DNA of 64,000 nt from the NCBI RefSeq assembly GCF_009857915.1, contig NZ_WWCM01000002.1, forward strand, positions 1 through 64,000, read 5' to 3'. The translations under genes were made by a program, and so were the position numbers. The notes under the pieces were generated by a model, which was not told the DNA's origin, made no database searches, and saw only the letters and a list, made by a program, of their open reading frames with translations. The stretch comes from Duganella qianjiadongensis. GTDB taxonomy: Bacteria > Pseudomonadota > Gammaproteobacteria > Burkholderiales > Burkholderiaceae_D. This document shows positions 55,551 to 64,000 of this stretch, piece by piece; position 1 is the first letter of the stretch; every line of letters starts with the position of its first letter.

Positions 55551-58001
55551 ATGAATCGACCATTTTCCACTCTGGCACTGAGCATACCGCTGCTGGCCAT
55601 GGCAGCCAACGTGGCTGCTGCCGTTGCCGAATTCTCCGGCGAAGCCGCCGCTGCCAATGCCGTTGCTGCCGCAGCGCTGGCCGCCGACACTGCGGCCAGC
55701 GCCGCTGCCGATAGTGGCGCACAAAGCGCCGCCGATGCCAGCGTGGGCGCCATGGCTGCACCGATGGCCACGGTGGAAGTCTCGACCCGCAAAACCCGTT
55801 CCTCGGTAGCGCTGGGCAAAGCCGACATGCAGAAAATCCTGCCCGGCATTAATCCGCTGAAAGCCCTGCAGACCCTGCCCGGCGTAAGCTTCCAGACCGC
55901 CGATCCATGGGGCAATAACGAACAGAATCTGTCGCTGTTCGTGCACGGCTTCAGCGGCCAGCAACTGGGCTACACCATGGACGGCGTGCCGCTGGGCGAC
56001 CAGCAGTACGGCAATTACAACGGCCTGTCGCCACAGCGTGCCGTGATCAGCGAAAACGTCGGCCGCGTGATCCTGTCGTCCGGTGCCGGTGATCTGGCCA
56101 CCGCTTCGACCAGCAATCTGGGCGGCACCATCGAAACCTTCTCCAGCGATCCGGCACGCGAGCGTAATCTGGCCGTGCAGCAGACGGTAGGCAGTTACAA
56201 GACCTCGCGCACCTTCCTGCGCTACGACAGCGGCGACTTCGGCAACGGCAACAGCGCCTACCTGTCGGCCATCCACCACGAACAGAAAGCCTGGGACTTC
56301 AATGGCCGTCAGGGCGGCAATCAGGTCAACGCCAAATTCATCCACAATGACGATGCCGGCAAGCTGACCCTGTACTTCAACTATTCGGACAAGATCGAGC
56401 CGAACGAAGACGCCACCGTGCACTCGGCCACGGAGAAATTCCAGCCCTACACCCGTCCCTTCATGTATCCGGACTTCGCCACGGCGCTGGCCTACCTGTC
56501 GCCTGCCGGCGCCACGCCTGCCGCTGAAGGCAACAACTACCACAACTACTACAGCGACGCGCAGCGTACCGACTACCTGACCTACGCCAAGTACGACATG
56601 GCACTGGGCGAGAACACCACCTGGTCCAACCAGATCTACTACCACAACGATGACGGCGTGGGCGTGGTGGCCGGCCCTATCGGCGTGGCTGGTCTGCCCG
56701 GCCTGTTCGCGGTGTACTACCCTAACCAGAATCTGAAGCAGGTGTTCGGCAATTCCGGCTACGCCACCCGCACCACGGAATACGCCATCAACCGCAACGG
56801 CTGGCTGTCTACCGTGCGCAGCGAATTCGGCAAGCACACCGTGCAGGGCGGCCTGTGGTTCGAACATAACCGCTCCTCGGCCTACCGCCGCTGGTATGCG
56901 CTGGACGTGAACAATCCTAGCTCGCCCTACAGCCGCCCTAGCAATCCGCTGATCACCCAGTACGGCAGCGAGATCGACAACAAGGTAGTGCAGCTGCACC
57001 TGCAGGATGAATGGCGCATGCAGCCGAATCTGGCGCTGCAGGCCGGCTTCAAATCCAGCCTGCAGTTCGCTGACGGCCAGTTCCCTGTACAACCAGCCAA
57101 GGGCGCCATCGCCAACGGCTCGCTGGCTCTGCCTGTGGGCAAAATCGACACCAAAAAATGGCTGCTGCCGCAGGTCGGTGCACGATGGGATATCAGCGCG
57201 CAGGATCAGGCCTTCGTCAACGTGCAGAAGAATATGCGCCAGTTCGTTACCTACGGCGGCGGCGGTGCTTCGCCATGGAGTCTGGCCAGCCAGGCGGCGT
57301 TCGACCTGTTCAAGAGCACGGCCAAACCGGAAACGTCGATCACCTACGAACTGGGCCTGCGCACCAGCCACAATCTCGATCTGGGTGCCATCAGCGCCTT
57401 CGACGGCCAGATCAGCCTGTACCATGTGGACTTCAAAGACCGTCTGCTGACCATCAGCCCGACGCCAGTGATTACCTCCATCATCGGCGGCAACCCTGTG
57501 CTGGCCAACGTTGGCAGCGTCAAGACCAACGGCATCGACCTGTCCGGCACCGTCCACATGGGCCGCAGCTTCTCGCTCTACAACGCAGTGTCGTTCAACC
57601 GTTCGACCTACTCGGACAACTACAACAACGGCAAGGATCTGGTGCCGACGGCCGGCAAGTCCGTGCCGGGCAGCCCGGAGTGGATGAACAAGACCGTGGC
57701 CACGCTGAACATCGCCGACACCGAGTTCCAGCTGATCGGCGACTACGTGGGCAAACGCTACGCCACCTACACCAACGATCTCGATGTACCGAGCTACTTC
57801 CTGATGAGCCTCGGCGTTTCGGGCAAGCTGCCTTTCCTGAACAGCAATGTGCTGAAGAATGCGCGCTACCGCCTCAACGTCAGCAATCTGGCCAACCGCG
57901 AAGGTCCGCTCAACGTGGTAGTGGGCGCCGCCAGCGGCACGTACAATACCTATCCGATAGCTCCACGTCAGGGCTTCCTGACTTTGATGGCGGATTTCTG
58001 A
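55551..58001 (+). CDS. TonB-dependent outer-membrane receptor
   Basis: The 816-residue protein has a signal peptide, an unusual Ala-rich N-terminal segment (about 23-70), a plug domain (about 80-205: LQTLPGVSFQ, FVHGFSGQQLGYTMDGVPL) and a beta-barrel ending in MADF. It is translationally coupled (TGATG) to the glycerophosphodiesterase, so a phosphodiester or phospholipid-derived substrate is likely. Confidence 0.92.
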   Translation: MNRPFSTLALSIPLLAMAANVAAAVAEFSGEAAAANAVAAAALAADTAASAAADSGAQSAADASVGAMAAPMATVEVSTRKTRSSVALGKADMQKILPGINPLKALQTLPGVSFQTADPWGNNEQNLSLFVHGFSGQQLGYTMDGVPLGDQQYGNYNGLSPQRAVISENVGRVILSSGAGDLATASTSNLGGTIETFSSDPARERNLAVQQTVGSYKTSRTFLRYDSGDFGNGNSAYLSAIHHEQKAWDFNGRQGGNQVNAKFIHNDDAGKLTLYFNYSDKIEPNEDATVHSATEKFQPYTRPFMYPDFATALAYLSPAGATPAAEGNNYHNYYSDAQRTDYLTYAKYDMALGENTTWSNQIYYHNDDGVGVVAGPIGVAGLPGLFAVYYPNQNLKQVFGNSGYATRTTEYAINRNGWLSTVRSEFGKHTVQGGLWFEHNRSSAYRRWYALDVNNPSSPYSRPSNPLITQYGSEIDNKVVQLHLQDEWRMQPNLALQAGFKSSLQFADGQFPVQPAKGAIANGSLALPVGKIDTKKWLLPQVGARWDISAQDQAFVNVQKNMRQFVTYGGGGASPWSLASQAAFDLFKSTAKPETSITYELGLRTSHNLDLGAISAFDGQISLYHVDFKDRLLTISPTPVITSIIGGNPVLANVGSVKTNGIDLSGTVHMGRSFSLYNAVSFNRSTYSDNYNNGKDLVPTAGKSVPGSPEWMNKTVATLNIADTEFQLIGDYVGKRYATYTNDLDVPSYFLMSLGVSGKLPFLNSNVLKNARYRLNVSNLANREGPLNVVVGAASGTYNTYPIAPRQGFLTLMADF

Positions 58002-59227
58002 TGCGTGATATGACATTGCAAGCGCGCCTGTCGCGGCGCGGTTTTCTCGGTACTGCGGCAGCTGCAGCCCTGCTGCCTGCCCAGGCCATGGCACAGGCCA
58101 GCACTGCGCTGGCCGGCAGCACGGCGAATGGCAGCGGCAGCATGCTGCCGGTAGCGGCACCGGCCACGCCGGACCTATCCGGTCTGCCCGGCGTGGCCGC
58201 CATGGGCAAAGGTTCGGGCAAGCCGCTGGTGTTCGGCCACCGCGGCGCCAGCGCGCTGCGTCCCGAACACACGCTGGCCTCGTACGCCCGCGCCATCGCC
58301 GATGGTGCCGACTACATCGAACCTGATCTGGTCAGCACCCGTGATGGCGTGCTGGTGGCACGCCACGACGCCTTCGTCAACGAAACCACGGACGTGGCCA
58401 CAAGGCCGGAATTCGCCAGCCGCAAAACCCGCAAAACCATAGACGGCGAAACCCATGAAGGCTGGTTCGTCGACGATTTCACGCTGGCCGAACTGAAGAC
58501 CCTGCGCGCCATCGAGCGCCTGCCGCAACTGCGTCCCGGCAGCGCCGCTTACAACGGCATGTTCCAGATCGCCACCTTCGAAGAGATCATCGACTTCGTC
58601 GCGGCCGAAGCGGCTGCACGCGGGCGCCTGATCGGCATCGTGCCGGAACTGAAAAGTTCGACCTATTTCAGCAGCGTGGGGCTGCCGCTGGAAGACCGTT
58701 TCCTCGCCATTCTCGCCGCGCACGACTACACGCGCCGCAATCCGGTGGAGATACAGTCGTTCGAGGTAAGCAATCTGAAATACATGCGCGGCAAACTGGG
58801 CCAGCGCGCCAATCTGCGTCTGATGCAGCTGGTGGTGAACGAGCCGGTGCGGCCTATGGATGTGGCCAAGGCTGGCGGCACGCTGACCTACCAGCAGATG
58901 TGCACACCGGCCGGACTGCGCGACATCGCCGCCTATGCCGATGTGGTGGCGCCGCCTACCCGCGCCATCATCCCGCTAAACAAGGATGGCACGCTGGGCC
59001 AGCCCACCGCGCTGGTGGAGGATGCCCACCGCGCCGGCCTGCGGGTGGAACCGTGGACTTTCCGTCCAGAGAACTACTTCCTCGCGGCGGATTTCCGCAG
59101 TAATGGCGGCCCGGCTGCGCGCCATGAGGCGGGTTCGATTGCGGAGATGCAGCGCTACATCGCCACCGGCATCGACGGCTTCTTCACCGACGATCCGGCG
59201 CTGGGACGGGCGGCAATCGGCAGCTAG
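58001..59227 (+). CDS. Tat-exported glycerophosphodiester phosphodiesterase
   Basis: The 408-residue enzyme cleaves glycerophosphodiesters to glycerol-3-phosphate and an alcohol. It has a Tat signal (SRRGFLGT) and the GDPD motifs FGHRGASALRPEHT, EPDLVSTRDGVLVARHD and GFFTDDP. Its ATG overlaps the receptor stop. It likely feeds on compounds imported by the receptor into the periplasm. Confidence 0.93.
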   Translation: MRDMTLQARLSRRGFLGTAAAAALLPAQAMAQASTALAGSTANGSGSMLPVAAPATPDLSGLPGVAAMGKGSGKPLVFGHRGASALRPEHTLASYARAIADGADYIEPDLVSTRDGVLVARHDAFVNETTDVATRPEFASRKTRKTIDGETHEGWFVDDFTLAELKTLRAIERLPQLRPGSAAYNGMFQIATFEEIIDFVAAEAAARGRLIGIVPELKSSTYFSSVGLPLEDRFLAILAAHDYTRRNPVEIQSFEVSNLKYMRGKLGQRANLRLMQLVVNEPVRPMDVAKAGGTLTYQQMCTPAGLRDIAAYADVVAPPTRAIIPLNKDGTLGQPTALVEDAHRAGLRVEPWTFRPENYFLAADFRSNGGPAARHEAGSIAEMQRYIATGIDGFFTDDPALGRAAIGS

Positions 59228-59268
59228 TCCGCAACCCTGCTGGGCCAATACACAGCAGATCCTCAGCC

Positions 59269-59301
59269 GGCGGTGGAGCGTATGCCCACCGCCTTTTTTT
59301 T
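59269..59301 (+). terminator. Terminator of the receptor-phosphodiesterase operon
   Basis: An 8-bp stem (59269-59276 with 59286-59293) is followed by eight T residues at 59294-59301. Confidence 0.9.
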
Positions 59302-59362
59302 CACCATGACTCCAGCCCGTCACTTCGCTGGACTACGCCAAGGCCACAGATCGATAGCTTGA

Positions 59363-59390
59363 TGTCAGAAACTATGCTATAGTTCTGACA
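59363..59390 (+). promoter_or_regulatory. Inverted repeat in the abiE promoter
   Basis: TGTCAGAA (59363-59370) and TTCTGACA (59383-59390) form an almost perfect 28-bp inverted repeat, with one extra A on the left arm. It covers a -10 candidate TATAGT (59378-59383). AbiEi antitoxins are known to bind such repeats in their own promoter. Confidence 0.7.
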
Positions 59391-59402
59391 AAAGTCACGA
59401 CC

Positions 59403-59999
59403 ATGAAAAGCTTGCCCGAATCCATATTGCTGCACGCACAGTCCCTTCCAGAGGGAGGCGTGTTGTCGCCCAAAGAGTTTTTACATCTTGGCAACCGAGC
59501 CGCTGTCGATCAGGCGCTGTCCCGATTCGCCAGAGAGGGCAAGTTGCTACGCGTTGCACGAGGGACTTATGTCAAGCCGGCATCCAGCCGGTTCGGCACG
59601 CGCGCACCAGCGTCCGAGAAGGTCGTACAGGCCTTGGCCGCACAAAATGGCGAGGTCGTGACACCCCACGGCGCCAATGCAGCTAACGCCCTGGGCCTAA
59701 CACAGCAAGTACCGATTCGCGAGGTCTACCTGACGTCGGGGCGTACCCGCAAGCTCAAGCTAGGGAAATCCGAAGTTACCGTCAAGCACGCACCGAGCTG
59801 GATGCTTGCGCTAGGAGCTAGCCAAGCGGGGGCTGCCGTGCGAGCACTGGCTTGGATGGGGCCCACTCACGTGCGCGCATCGTTAGCTACCCTGCGCCGG
59901 ACGCTGCCATCGGCCGAATGGCGGACTTTGACGTTGGCGCGTGCCGCTTTGCCTTCGTGGATGGCAAGAGCCATCGGCGAGGAAACGCTTCGTGGTTGA
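59403..59999 (+). CDS. AbiEi-like antitoxin (DUF6088)
   Basis: The 198-residue protein has a winged-helix N-terminal domain (about 20-60: AVDQALSRFAREGKLLRVARGTYVKP) and a C-terminal antitoxin domain. It matches the AbiEi/DUF6088 type IV antitoxin and autorepressor. It overlaps the toxin gene by 8 nt. Confidence 0.85.
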   Translation: MKSLPESILLHAQSLPEGGVLSPKEFLHLGNRAAVDQALSRFAREGKLLRVARGTYVKPASSRFGTRAPASEKVVQALAAQNGEVVTPHGANAANALGLTQQVPIREVYLTSGRTRKLKLGKSEVTVKHAPSWMLALGASQAGAAVRALAWMGPTHVRASLATLRRTLPSAEWRTLTLARAALPSWMARAIGEETLRG

Positions 60000-61011
60000 A
60001 CATTTCTTCGCACTCAGCAAGGAGGACCAGGGCGAAGTGCTGGAACAAGCCCGGGAAAGCACTGGTCGGCCCACCCACCTTCTCGAAAAAGATGCGTGGG
60101 TGGCCTGGACACTCGGCGCACTGTTCGAATCGCAGTTTGCTGAGGACCTCACCTTCAAGGGCGGTACGTCTCTCTCGAAGGTTTACAAGATCATCGACCG
60201 ATTCTCTGAAGACATCGACCTCACCTACGACATCCGCAAACTGATAGCGGATCTGACGGGCGGCGAGGAATTCTTACCCGTCAATCGCAGTCAGGCAAGC
60301 AAATGGACGAAAGCCGTGCGCGATCGCCTGCCTGACTGGATCGTCACCAGCGTGCTACCGGTTATTCAAACGGCGCTGGAACATGCCAAGATGGAAGCCA
60401 AGCTTGAACTTGCCGGCGCCGAGCGCGACAAGCTCCTGGTGCACTACCCAGCCATCAAACAAGGTAGCGGCTATGTTGCCCCGATCGTCACGCTGGAGTT
60501 TGGTGGCCGCGCGACCGGAGAGCCGCACCAAGTGTTGCCAGTGACATGCGACATGGAGGGGCAAGTAAACGGCGTGACCTTTCCAACAGCGTCACCTCTG
60601 GTAATGAGTATTGCGCGCACCTTCTGGGAAAAGGCGACTGCCACCCATGTCTACTGTGCCCAAGGACGGATTCGAGGCGAACGCTACGCGCGACACTGGC
60701 ACGACTTGGCTGCAATCATGCGCAGCCCACACTTTGACAGCGTTGTCGGCGACCGCGCAGTTGCCCGTGCCGTTGCCGAGCACAAATCCTGCTTCTTTAA
60801 TGAAAAGGATGCTGCCGGAAATGTCATCGACTATTCCGTCGCAGTGGAAGGCGCGCTGCAAATCGTCCCCGAAGGTGCTGCGCGAGAAGCGCTTGCATCC
60901 GACTATGCCAAGATGCTTGAAGACCAAATCATGATCGGAGACGCATTGCGCTTCGACGAGTTAATGGACGCGTGCGCAGAAGTGGCAGAGCGAGCCAACG
61001 CAGTAGTCTAA
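59992..61011 (+). CDS. AbiEii-like nucleotidyltransferase toxin
   Basis: The 339-residue protein has the nucleotidyltransferase motif FKGGTSLSKVYKIIDRFSEDIDL, with the catalytic Asp pair in EDIDL. AbiEii/MenT-type toxins transfer nucleotides and stop growth. I prefer the GTG at 59992 (GAGG 9 nt upstream) over the ATG at 59941, since homologs start close to the VVEHFFAL segment and the overlap is then short. Confidence 0.85.
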   Translation: MVEHFFALSKEDQGEVLEQARESTGRPTHLLEKDAWVAWTLGALFESQFAEDLTFKGGTSLSKVYKIIDRFSEDIDLTYDIRKLIADLTGGEEFLPVNRSQASKWTKAVRDRLPDWIVTSVLPVIQTALEHAKMEAKLELAGAERDKLLVHYPAIKQGSGYVAPIVTLEFGGRATGEPHQVLPVTCDMEGQVNGVTFPTASPLVMSIARTFWEKATATHVYCAQGRIRGERYARHWHDLAAIMRSPHFDSVVGDRAVARAVAEHKSCFFNEKDAAGNVIDYSVAVEGALQIVPEGAAREALASDYAKMLEDQIMIGDALRFDELMDACAEVAERANAVV

Positions 61012-61306
61012 GCCCCGGAAGAAAACCAAGAGCCATAATCGATTTGCCGCGTGCCATGTGGTAGATCAACGAGACGAAGAAATAAGCGGCATACCACGCA
61101 CTGAAGTTCCCACGAAATTTCGTCTTCCATGGGTGACGTAAAATTGACGCTATACAGAACGAGGCAAAAATGAAAAAATTAGCCGGCCTGGCTTTTACGC
61201 CGAGTTCAAGCAGCAAATTCTCGGAGACTGGATTATCAAGAATCAGCAGTTGAACGCCGCCTAGTTGTCGCCGGATGGAATGCGAAAACGGAGGGAAGCT
61301 TATTTT
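61012..61306. other. Gene-free region with possible transposase remnant
   Basis: No intact gene is visible. On the plus strand near 61190-61263 a short frame reads YAEFKQQILGDWIIKNQQLNAA and stops, faintly resembling the first residues of transposase OrfA proteins. This may be a scar of past insertion next to the abiE pair. Confidence 0.3.
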
Positions 61307-61852
61307 TTATTCCTGCTGCGTCGGCGTGGCCAGATAGTTGTTCTTCACCCGCACATAGTGCTCGGCCGAATAGCGCAGATAGGCGATTTCCGGCGCCGTC
61401 AGCGCGCGCACCTTGGCCGCCGGACGGCCTACATACAGGTGGCCGCTTTGCAGCACCTTGCCGGGCGAAACCAGACTGCCCGCGCCCACCATCACGTGGT
61501 CTTCGATCACCACATCGTCCATGATGATGGAGCCCATGCCGATCAGGCATTCGTTGCCGATGCGGCAGCCGTGCAGCAGTACCGAATGGCCGATCGTCAC
61601 ATAGTCGCCGATGATCAGCGGCGAGCCCTCCGGCTTGTCCGGCCGGCGGTGCGACACGTGGCACATGCTGAAGTCCTGAATATTCGAGCCCTCGCCCACC
61701 ACGATGCGGTTCACGTCGCCGCGCAGCACGGCGTTGCACCATACCGAGCTATTAGCGCCCAGCTGCACATCGCCTATCACCTGCGCAGTGGCATGCAGAT
61801 ACACGTCGGCAGCCAGCTCGGGCGCCGTATCAAGGTAAGGCTGCAACGGCAT
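61307..61852 (-). CDS. Second gamma-carbonic-anhydrase-like hexapeptide protein
   Basis: The 181-residue beta-helix protein has VWCNAVLRGDVNRIVVG, IGHSVLLHG and GMGSIIMDDVVIEDHV. It is clearly diverged from the protein at 53554. It follows the GST gene by 2 bp. Confidence 0.92.
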   Translation of the reverse strand: MPLQPYLDTAPELAADVYLHATAQVIGDVQLGANSSVWCNAVLRGDVNRIVVGEGSNIQDFSMCHVSHRRPDKPEGSPLIIGDYVTIGHSVLLHGCRIGNECLIGMGSIIMDDVVIEDHVMVGAGSLVSPGKVLQSGHLYVGRPAAKVRALTAPEIAYLRYSAEHYVRVKNNYLATPTQQE

Positions 61853-61854
61853 GC

Positions 61855-62493
61855 TCAGGCTCCTGCCGTAACGGGATAAGTGCCGTCGCCATAGGGCGCG
61901 GCGCTAAACGCAGGCAGCGCTTCGGCCTGCTGCGAAAACGCCTGCAGCAGCGGGTAGCGGCTCGCCACCACCACATCGCCCAGCATCTGCTGGGTAAAGT
62001 ACCAGGTCACCGCCGTCATCACGCTGGCATGATCGGGCTTGTGCAATTCCAGCGGCTGTTTCGCCAGCTCGGCCTCCAGCGCATCAAACGCTTCCAGCAG
62101 CTGGCTGGTCACCCGCGCCACCCACGGCTGGTGCAGCTTTTCCAGCGGACGCACTTTGTGTTCGTACACCAGCTGCACCGCCTTGTCGCAGGCCGCCAGC
62201 GCTACGCCCAGCACGCGCAGGGAGCGCAGCAGCTCGGTGGGCATCGATGGCGTCATGCGGCAGGCCGGCATGGCCAGCGCTTCGGCGTACTGGATAATCA
62301 GGGTGGAATCCATCAGCACCGTACCGTCATCGGCCACCAGCGTAGGCGCTTTGACGACGGGATTGATGGCGCGGAACTGGTCATAGGTGCTGAACACGGA
62401 CAGCGACTGGTGCTCGAATTTCAGGCCCATCAGCTGCAGCGTTACCGCCACGCGGCGGACATAGGGCGAATCGAGCATGCCGATCAGTTTCAT
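61855..62493 (-). CDS. Glutathione S-transferase family protein
   Basis: The 212-residue protein has the thioredoxin-like N-terminal domain (MKLIGMLDSPYVRRVAVTLQ, with Ser9 as catalytic candidate) and a helical C-terminal domain. GGAG 5 nt upstream fixes the ATG at 62491-62493. Confidence 0.92.
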   Translation of the reverse strand: MKLIGMLDSPYVRRVAVTLQLMGLKFEHQSLSVFSTYDQFRAINPVVKAPTLVADDGTVLMDSTLIIQYAEALAMPACRMTPSMPTELLRSLRVLGVALAACDKAVQLVYEHKVRPLEKLHQPWVARVTSQLLEAFDALEAELAKQPLELHKPDHASVMTAVTWYFTQQMLGDVVVASRYPLLQAFSQQAEALPAFSAAPYGDGTYPVTAGA

Positions 62494-62577
62494 AGTAGCT
62501 CCGTTAGTAGGTCGATGAGGGAGGATACAGGCTCTGCGGCGCGCCTGCCAGTGGGCTGCACGTAGCATGCAGCGCGG

Positions 62578-63375
62578 TCACTGGGTTTTTTTGTATTTGT
62601 TGATGTAGTCGCCCAGATGCAGGCGATTGGTATCGAGCCAGGTCCACAGCGCTTCCACCTGTTCCGGGTGAGCGCGATAGTAGCCGGCATTGAAGGCCAT
62701 CCACAGGCGGGTGTTAATCAGCGGCTGCTGCAACTGCACGATGCTGCCGCCATAGCGCTTGAGCGTAGCATCGAGGTGGCCCGGCTTGACCAGATTGGTC
62801 ACTACGGCATCGACCCGCCCCAGTTTGAGCTTGGCCAGATTGCGGTCCAGATCACGCGCGCCATCGTCGACCACCAGGCCCATTTCGCGCAGGCGCGCAT
62901 TGATAGGACTGCCCTGCGATGCGCCCACCGTTTTACCGCGCAGGTAGTCCTGCGGATTGCTGTTGGGCGGCACATGGTCCTTGGCGCGCACCAGAACCAC
63001 CATGGTGTTGGGCATGGCACGGTTGCGGTCCACATTGCCGTCGCGGTCGCGCGGCAGGGCAATCTCGGGCGAGTAGCTAGGCTGTTCGCCGATCGGCGTC
63101 ATGTCGATGTCACCGGCTTCCAGCGCCATCTTCAGGCGTGCCGCCGGCAGGCGGATCAGGGTGGGCGGGCAATTGAAGCCGCTGCCCTGCACGGCAGCGC
63201 GGATCAGATCAACGGAAGCACCGGCCGGCTCCGGCACCACTTCGCCCTCGCCCAGCCAGTAGGGCGGGCGGTGCTGGTCGATATAGCCGACGCGCACAGG
63301 CACGCAACCGCCGCCACTGTAAGCCAGCGGTGCCTGCAGCACCAGCAACAACAGGAAGGCGTAGCGCATCATCAT
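62578..63375 (-). CDS. Periplasmic solute-binding protein, family 3-like
   Basis: The 265-residue protein has a signal peptide (cleavage near 20, AYSGG) and the bilobed SBP_bac_3 pattern (VRVGYIDQHRPPYW, LRGKTVGASQGSPI, GRVDAVVTNL). No permease or ATPase gene is adjacent, so it may act as a sensor-type binding protein. Three tandem ATG codons are possible starts. Confidence 0.85.
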   Translation of the reverse strand: MMMRYAFLLLLVLQAPLAYSGGGCVPVRVGYIDQHRPPYWLGEGEVVPEPAGASVDLIRAAVQGSGFNCPPTLIRLPAARLKMALEAGDIDMTPIGEQPSYSPEIALPRDRDGNVDRNRAMPNTMVVLVRAKDHVPPNSNPQDYLRGKTVGASQGSPINARLREMGLVVDDGARDLDRNLAKLKLGRVDAVVTNLVKPGHLDATLKRYGGSIVQLQQPLINTRLWMAFNAGYYRAHPEQVEALWTWLDTNRLHLGDYINKYKKTQ

Positions 63376-63382
63376 CGCGGCC

Positions 63383-63703
63383 TCAGCGTGTTTCGGGACG
63401 TGGCGCCAGCGGTGGCGGCGGAGTAGCCTGCCCTTTGCCGACGATCTGGATGAAAATCTCGTTCTGTTTAATCATGCTCAACTCGTAGCGGGCCCGTTCT
63501 TCCACGGCCCCTGTACCATCTTTCAGGTCCATCACTTCGGAGTTGAGTTTAGCATTGCGGGCGATCAGCTCCGCGTTCTTCTTGTGCGCGGCGTTCACCT
63601 GCGCTTCGAAATCGGCTACGCGCAGCCAGCCGCCCTTCCCCAGCCAGAGCGGGTACTGGATCAACAGCAGCAAGGCTGTCAGGGCGATGGTAATTAAGCG
63701 CAT
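63383..63703 (-). CDS. ftsB: Cell division protein FtsB
   Basis: FtsB is a bitopic divisome protein that works with FtsL and FtsQ. The 106-residue product has one N-terminal transmembrane helix (about 3-20), the GKGGW motif, a coiled coil (about 30-62) and the [20 protein letters not shown] segment. Location next to eno is the conserved order. Confidence 0.93.
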   Translation of the reverse strand: MRLITIALTALLLLIQYPLWLGKGGWLRVADFEAQVNAAHKKNAELIARNAKLNSEVMDLKDGTGAVEERARYELSMIKQNEIFIQIVGKGQATPPPPLAPRPETR

Positions 63704-63745
63704 AACTTGAAAGCGGCCGGCGGGGAGCCGGCCGCACTATCTGAA

Positions 63746-64000
<255 letters not shown>

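Noticed and set aside
55422-58160. Upstream part of a long minus-strand frame
   Set aside because: It is antisense to the TonB receptor. Only its last 110 codons, with lipobox and ribosome-binding site, are accepted as a lipoprotein gene.
60929-61216. 95-codon minus-strand frame right of the abiE toxin
   Set aside because: It has no ribosome-binding site, overlaps the toxin 3' end and has no family features.

Overview
The window looks like a chromosomal segment from a high-GC betaproteobacterium of the Oxalobacteraceae type (Massilia/Duganella/Janthinobacterium group). This is inferred from gene order and protein character, not from a database search. The left third carries typical burkholderialean synteny on the minus strand: leuC-entericidin-leuD-leuB-asd-fimV-truA-trpF-trpB-trpA-accD-folC-dedD-cvpA-purF and a trans-sulfuration enzyme. 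A lexA gene with two abutting SOS boxes lies on the plus strand. The housekeeping block has one visible insertion: a BrnT/BrnA toxin-antitoxin pair between trpA and accD.

From about 19.8 to 25.3 kb there is a cheZ-cheA pair on the minus strand. Facing it are a universal stress protein with a perfect FNR-type box upstream, an orphan NarL-type response regulator, and a Crp/Fnr regulator that keeps FNR-like DNA-contact residues but not a full FNR set of iron-sulfur cysteines. From 25.3 to 31.9 kb there is an iron-linked region with two Fur boxes. One precedes hemP, a small unknown gene and a DUF2325 gene. The other precedes a five-gene operon (PepSY membrane protein, DUF2271 protein with an ApbE flavinylation motif, DUF4198 protein, ApbE, CysJ-like flavoreductase) that reads as an extracytosolic electron-transfer system.

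An IS1595-like element (31920-32967), with terminal inverted repeats, an A-tract target duplication and a frameshifted transposase, sits in the arm of a bidirectional terminator. Beyond it are a KGG stress protein, a VOC protein, and a two-gene operon that I consider the most interesting item. It encodes a secreted zincin metalloprotease ending in a dockerin module, followed 35 bp later by a small cohesin-domain protein ending in a PEP-CTERM sorting signal. The pair suggests a protease docked to a surface-sorted scaffold protein.

The right half is mostly housekeeping: mutS, slyD, the ribosomal-oxygenase-like roxA/ycfD, bamC, dapA, trpS, a site-2 protease, a Sua5/YciO protein, htpX, a PHP phosphatase, hslO, two gamma-carbonic-anhydrase-like proteins, ftsB and the 3' end of eno. 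Accessory items are a TonB receptor coupled to a Tat-exported glycerophosphodiesterase, and an AbiE-type toxin-antitoxin pair with a near-perfect inverted repeat in its promoter. I saw no rRNA, tRNA or CRISPR array.
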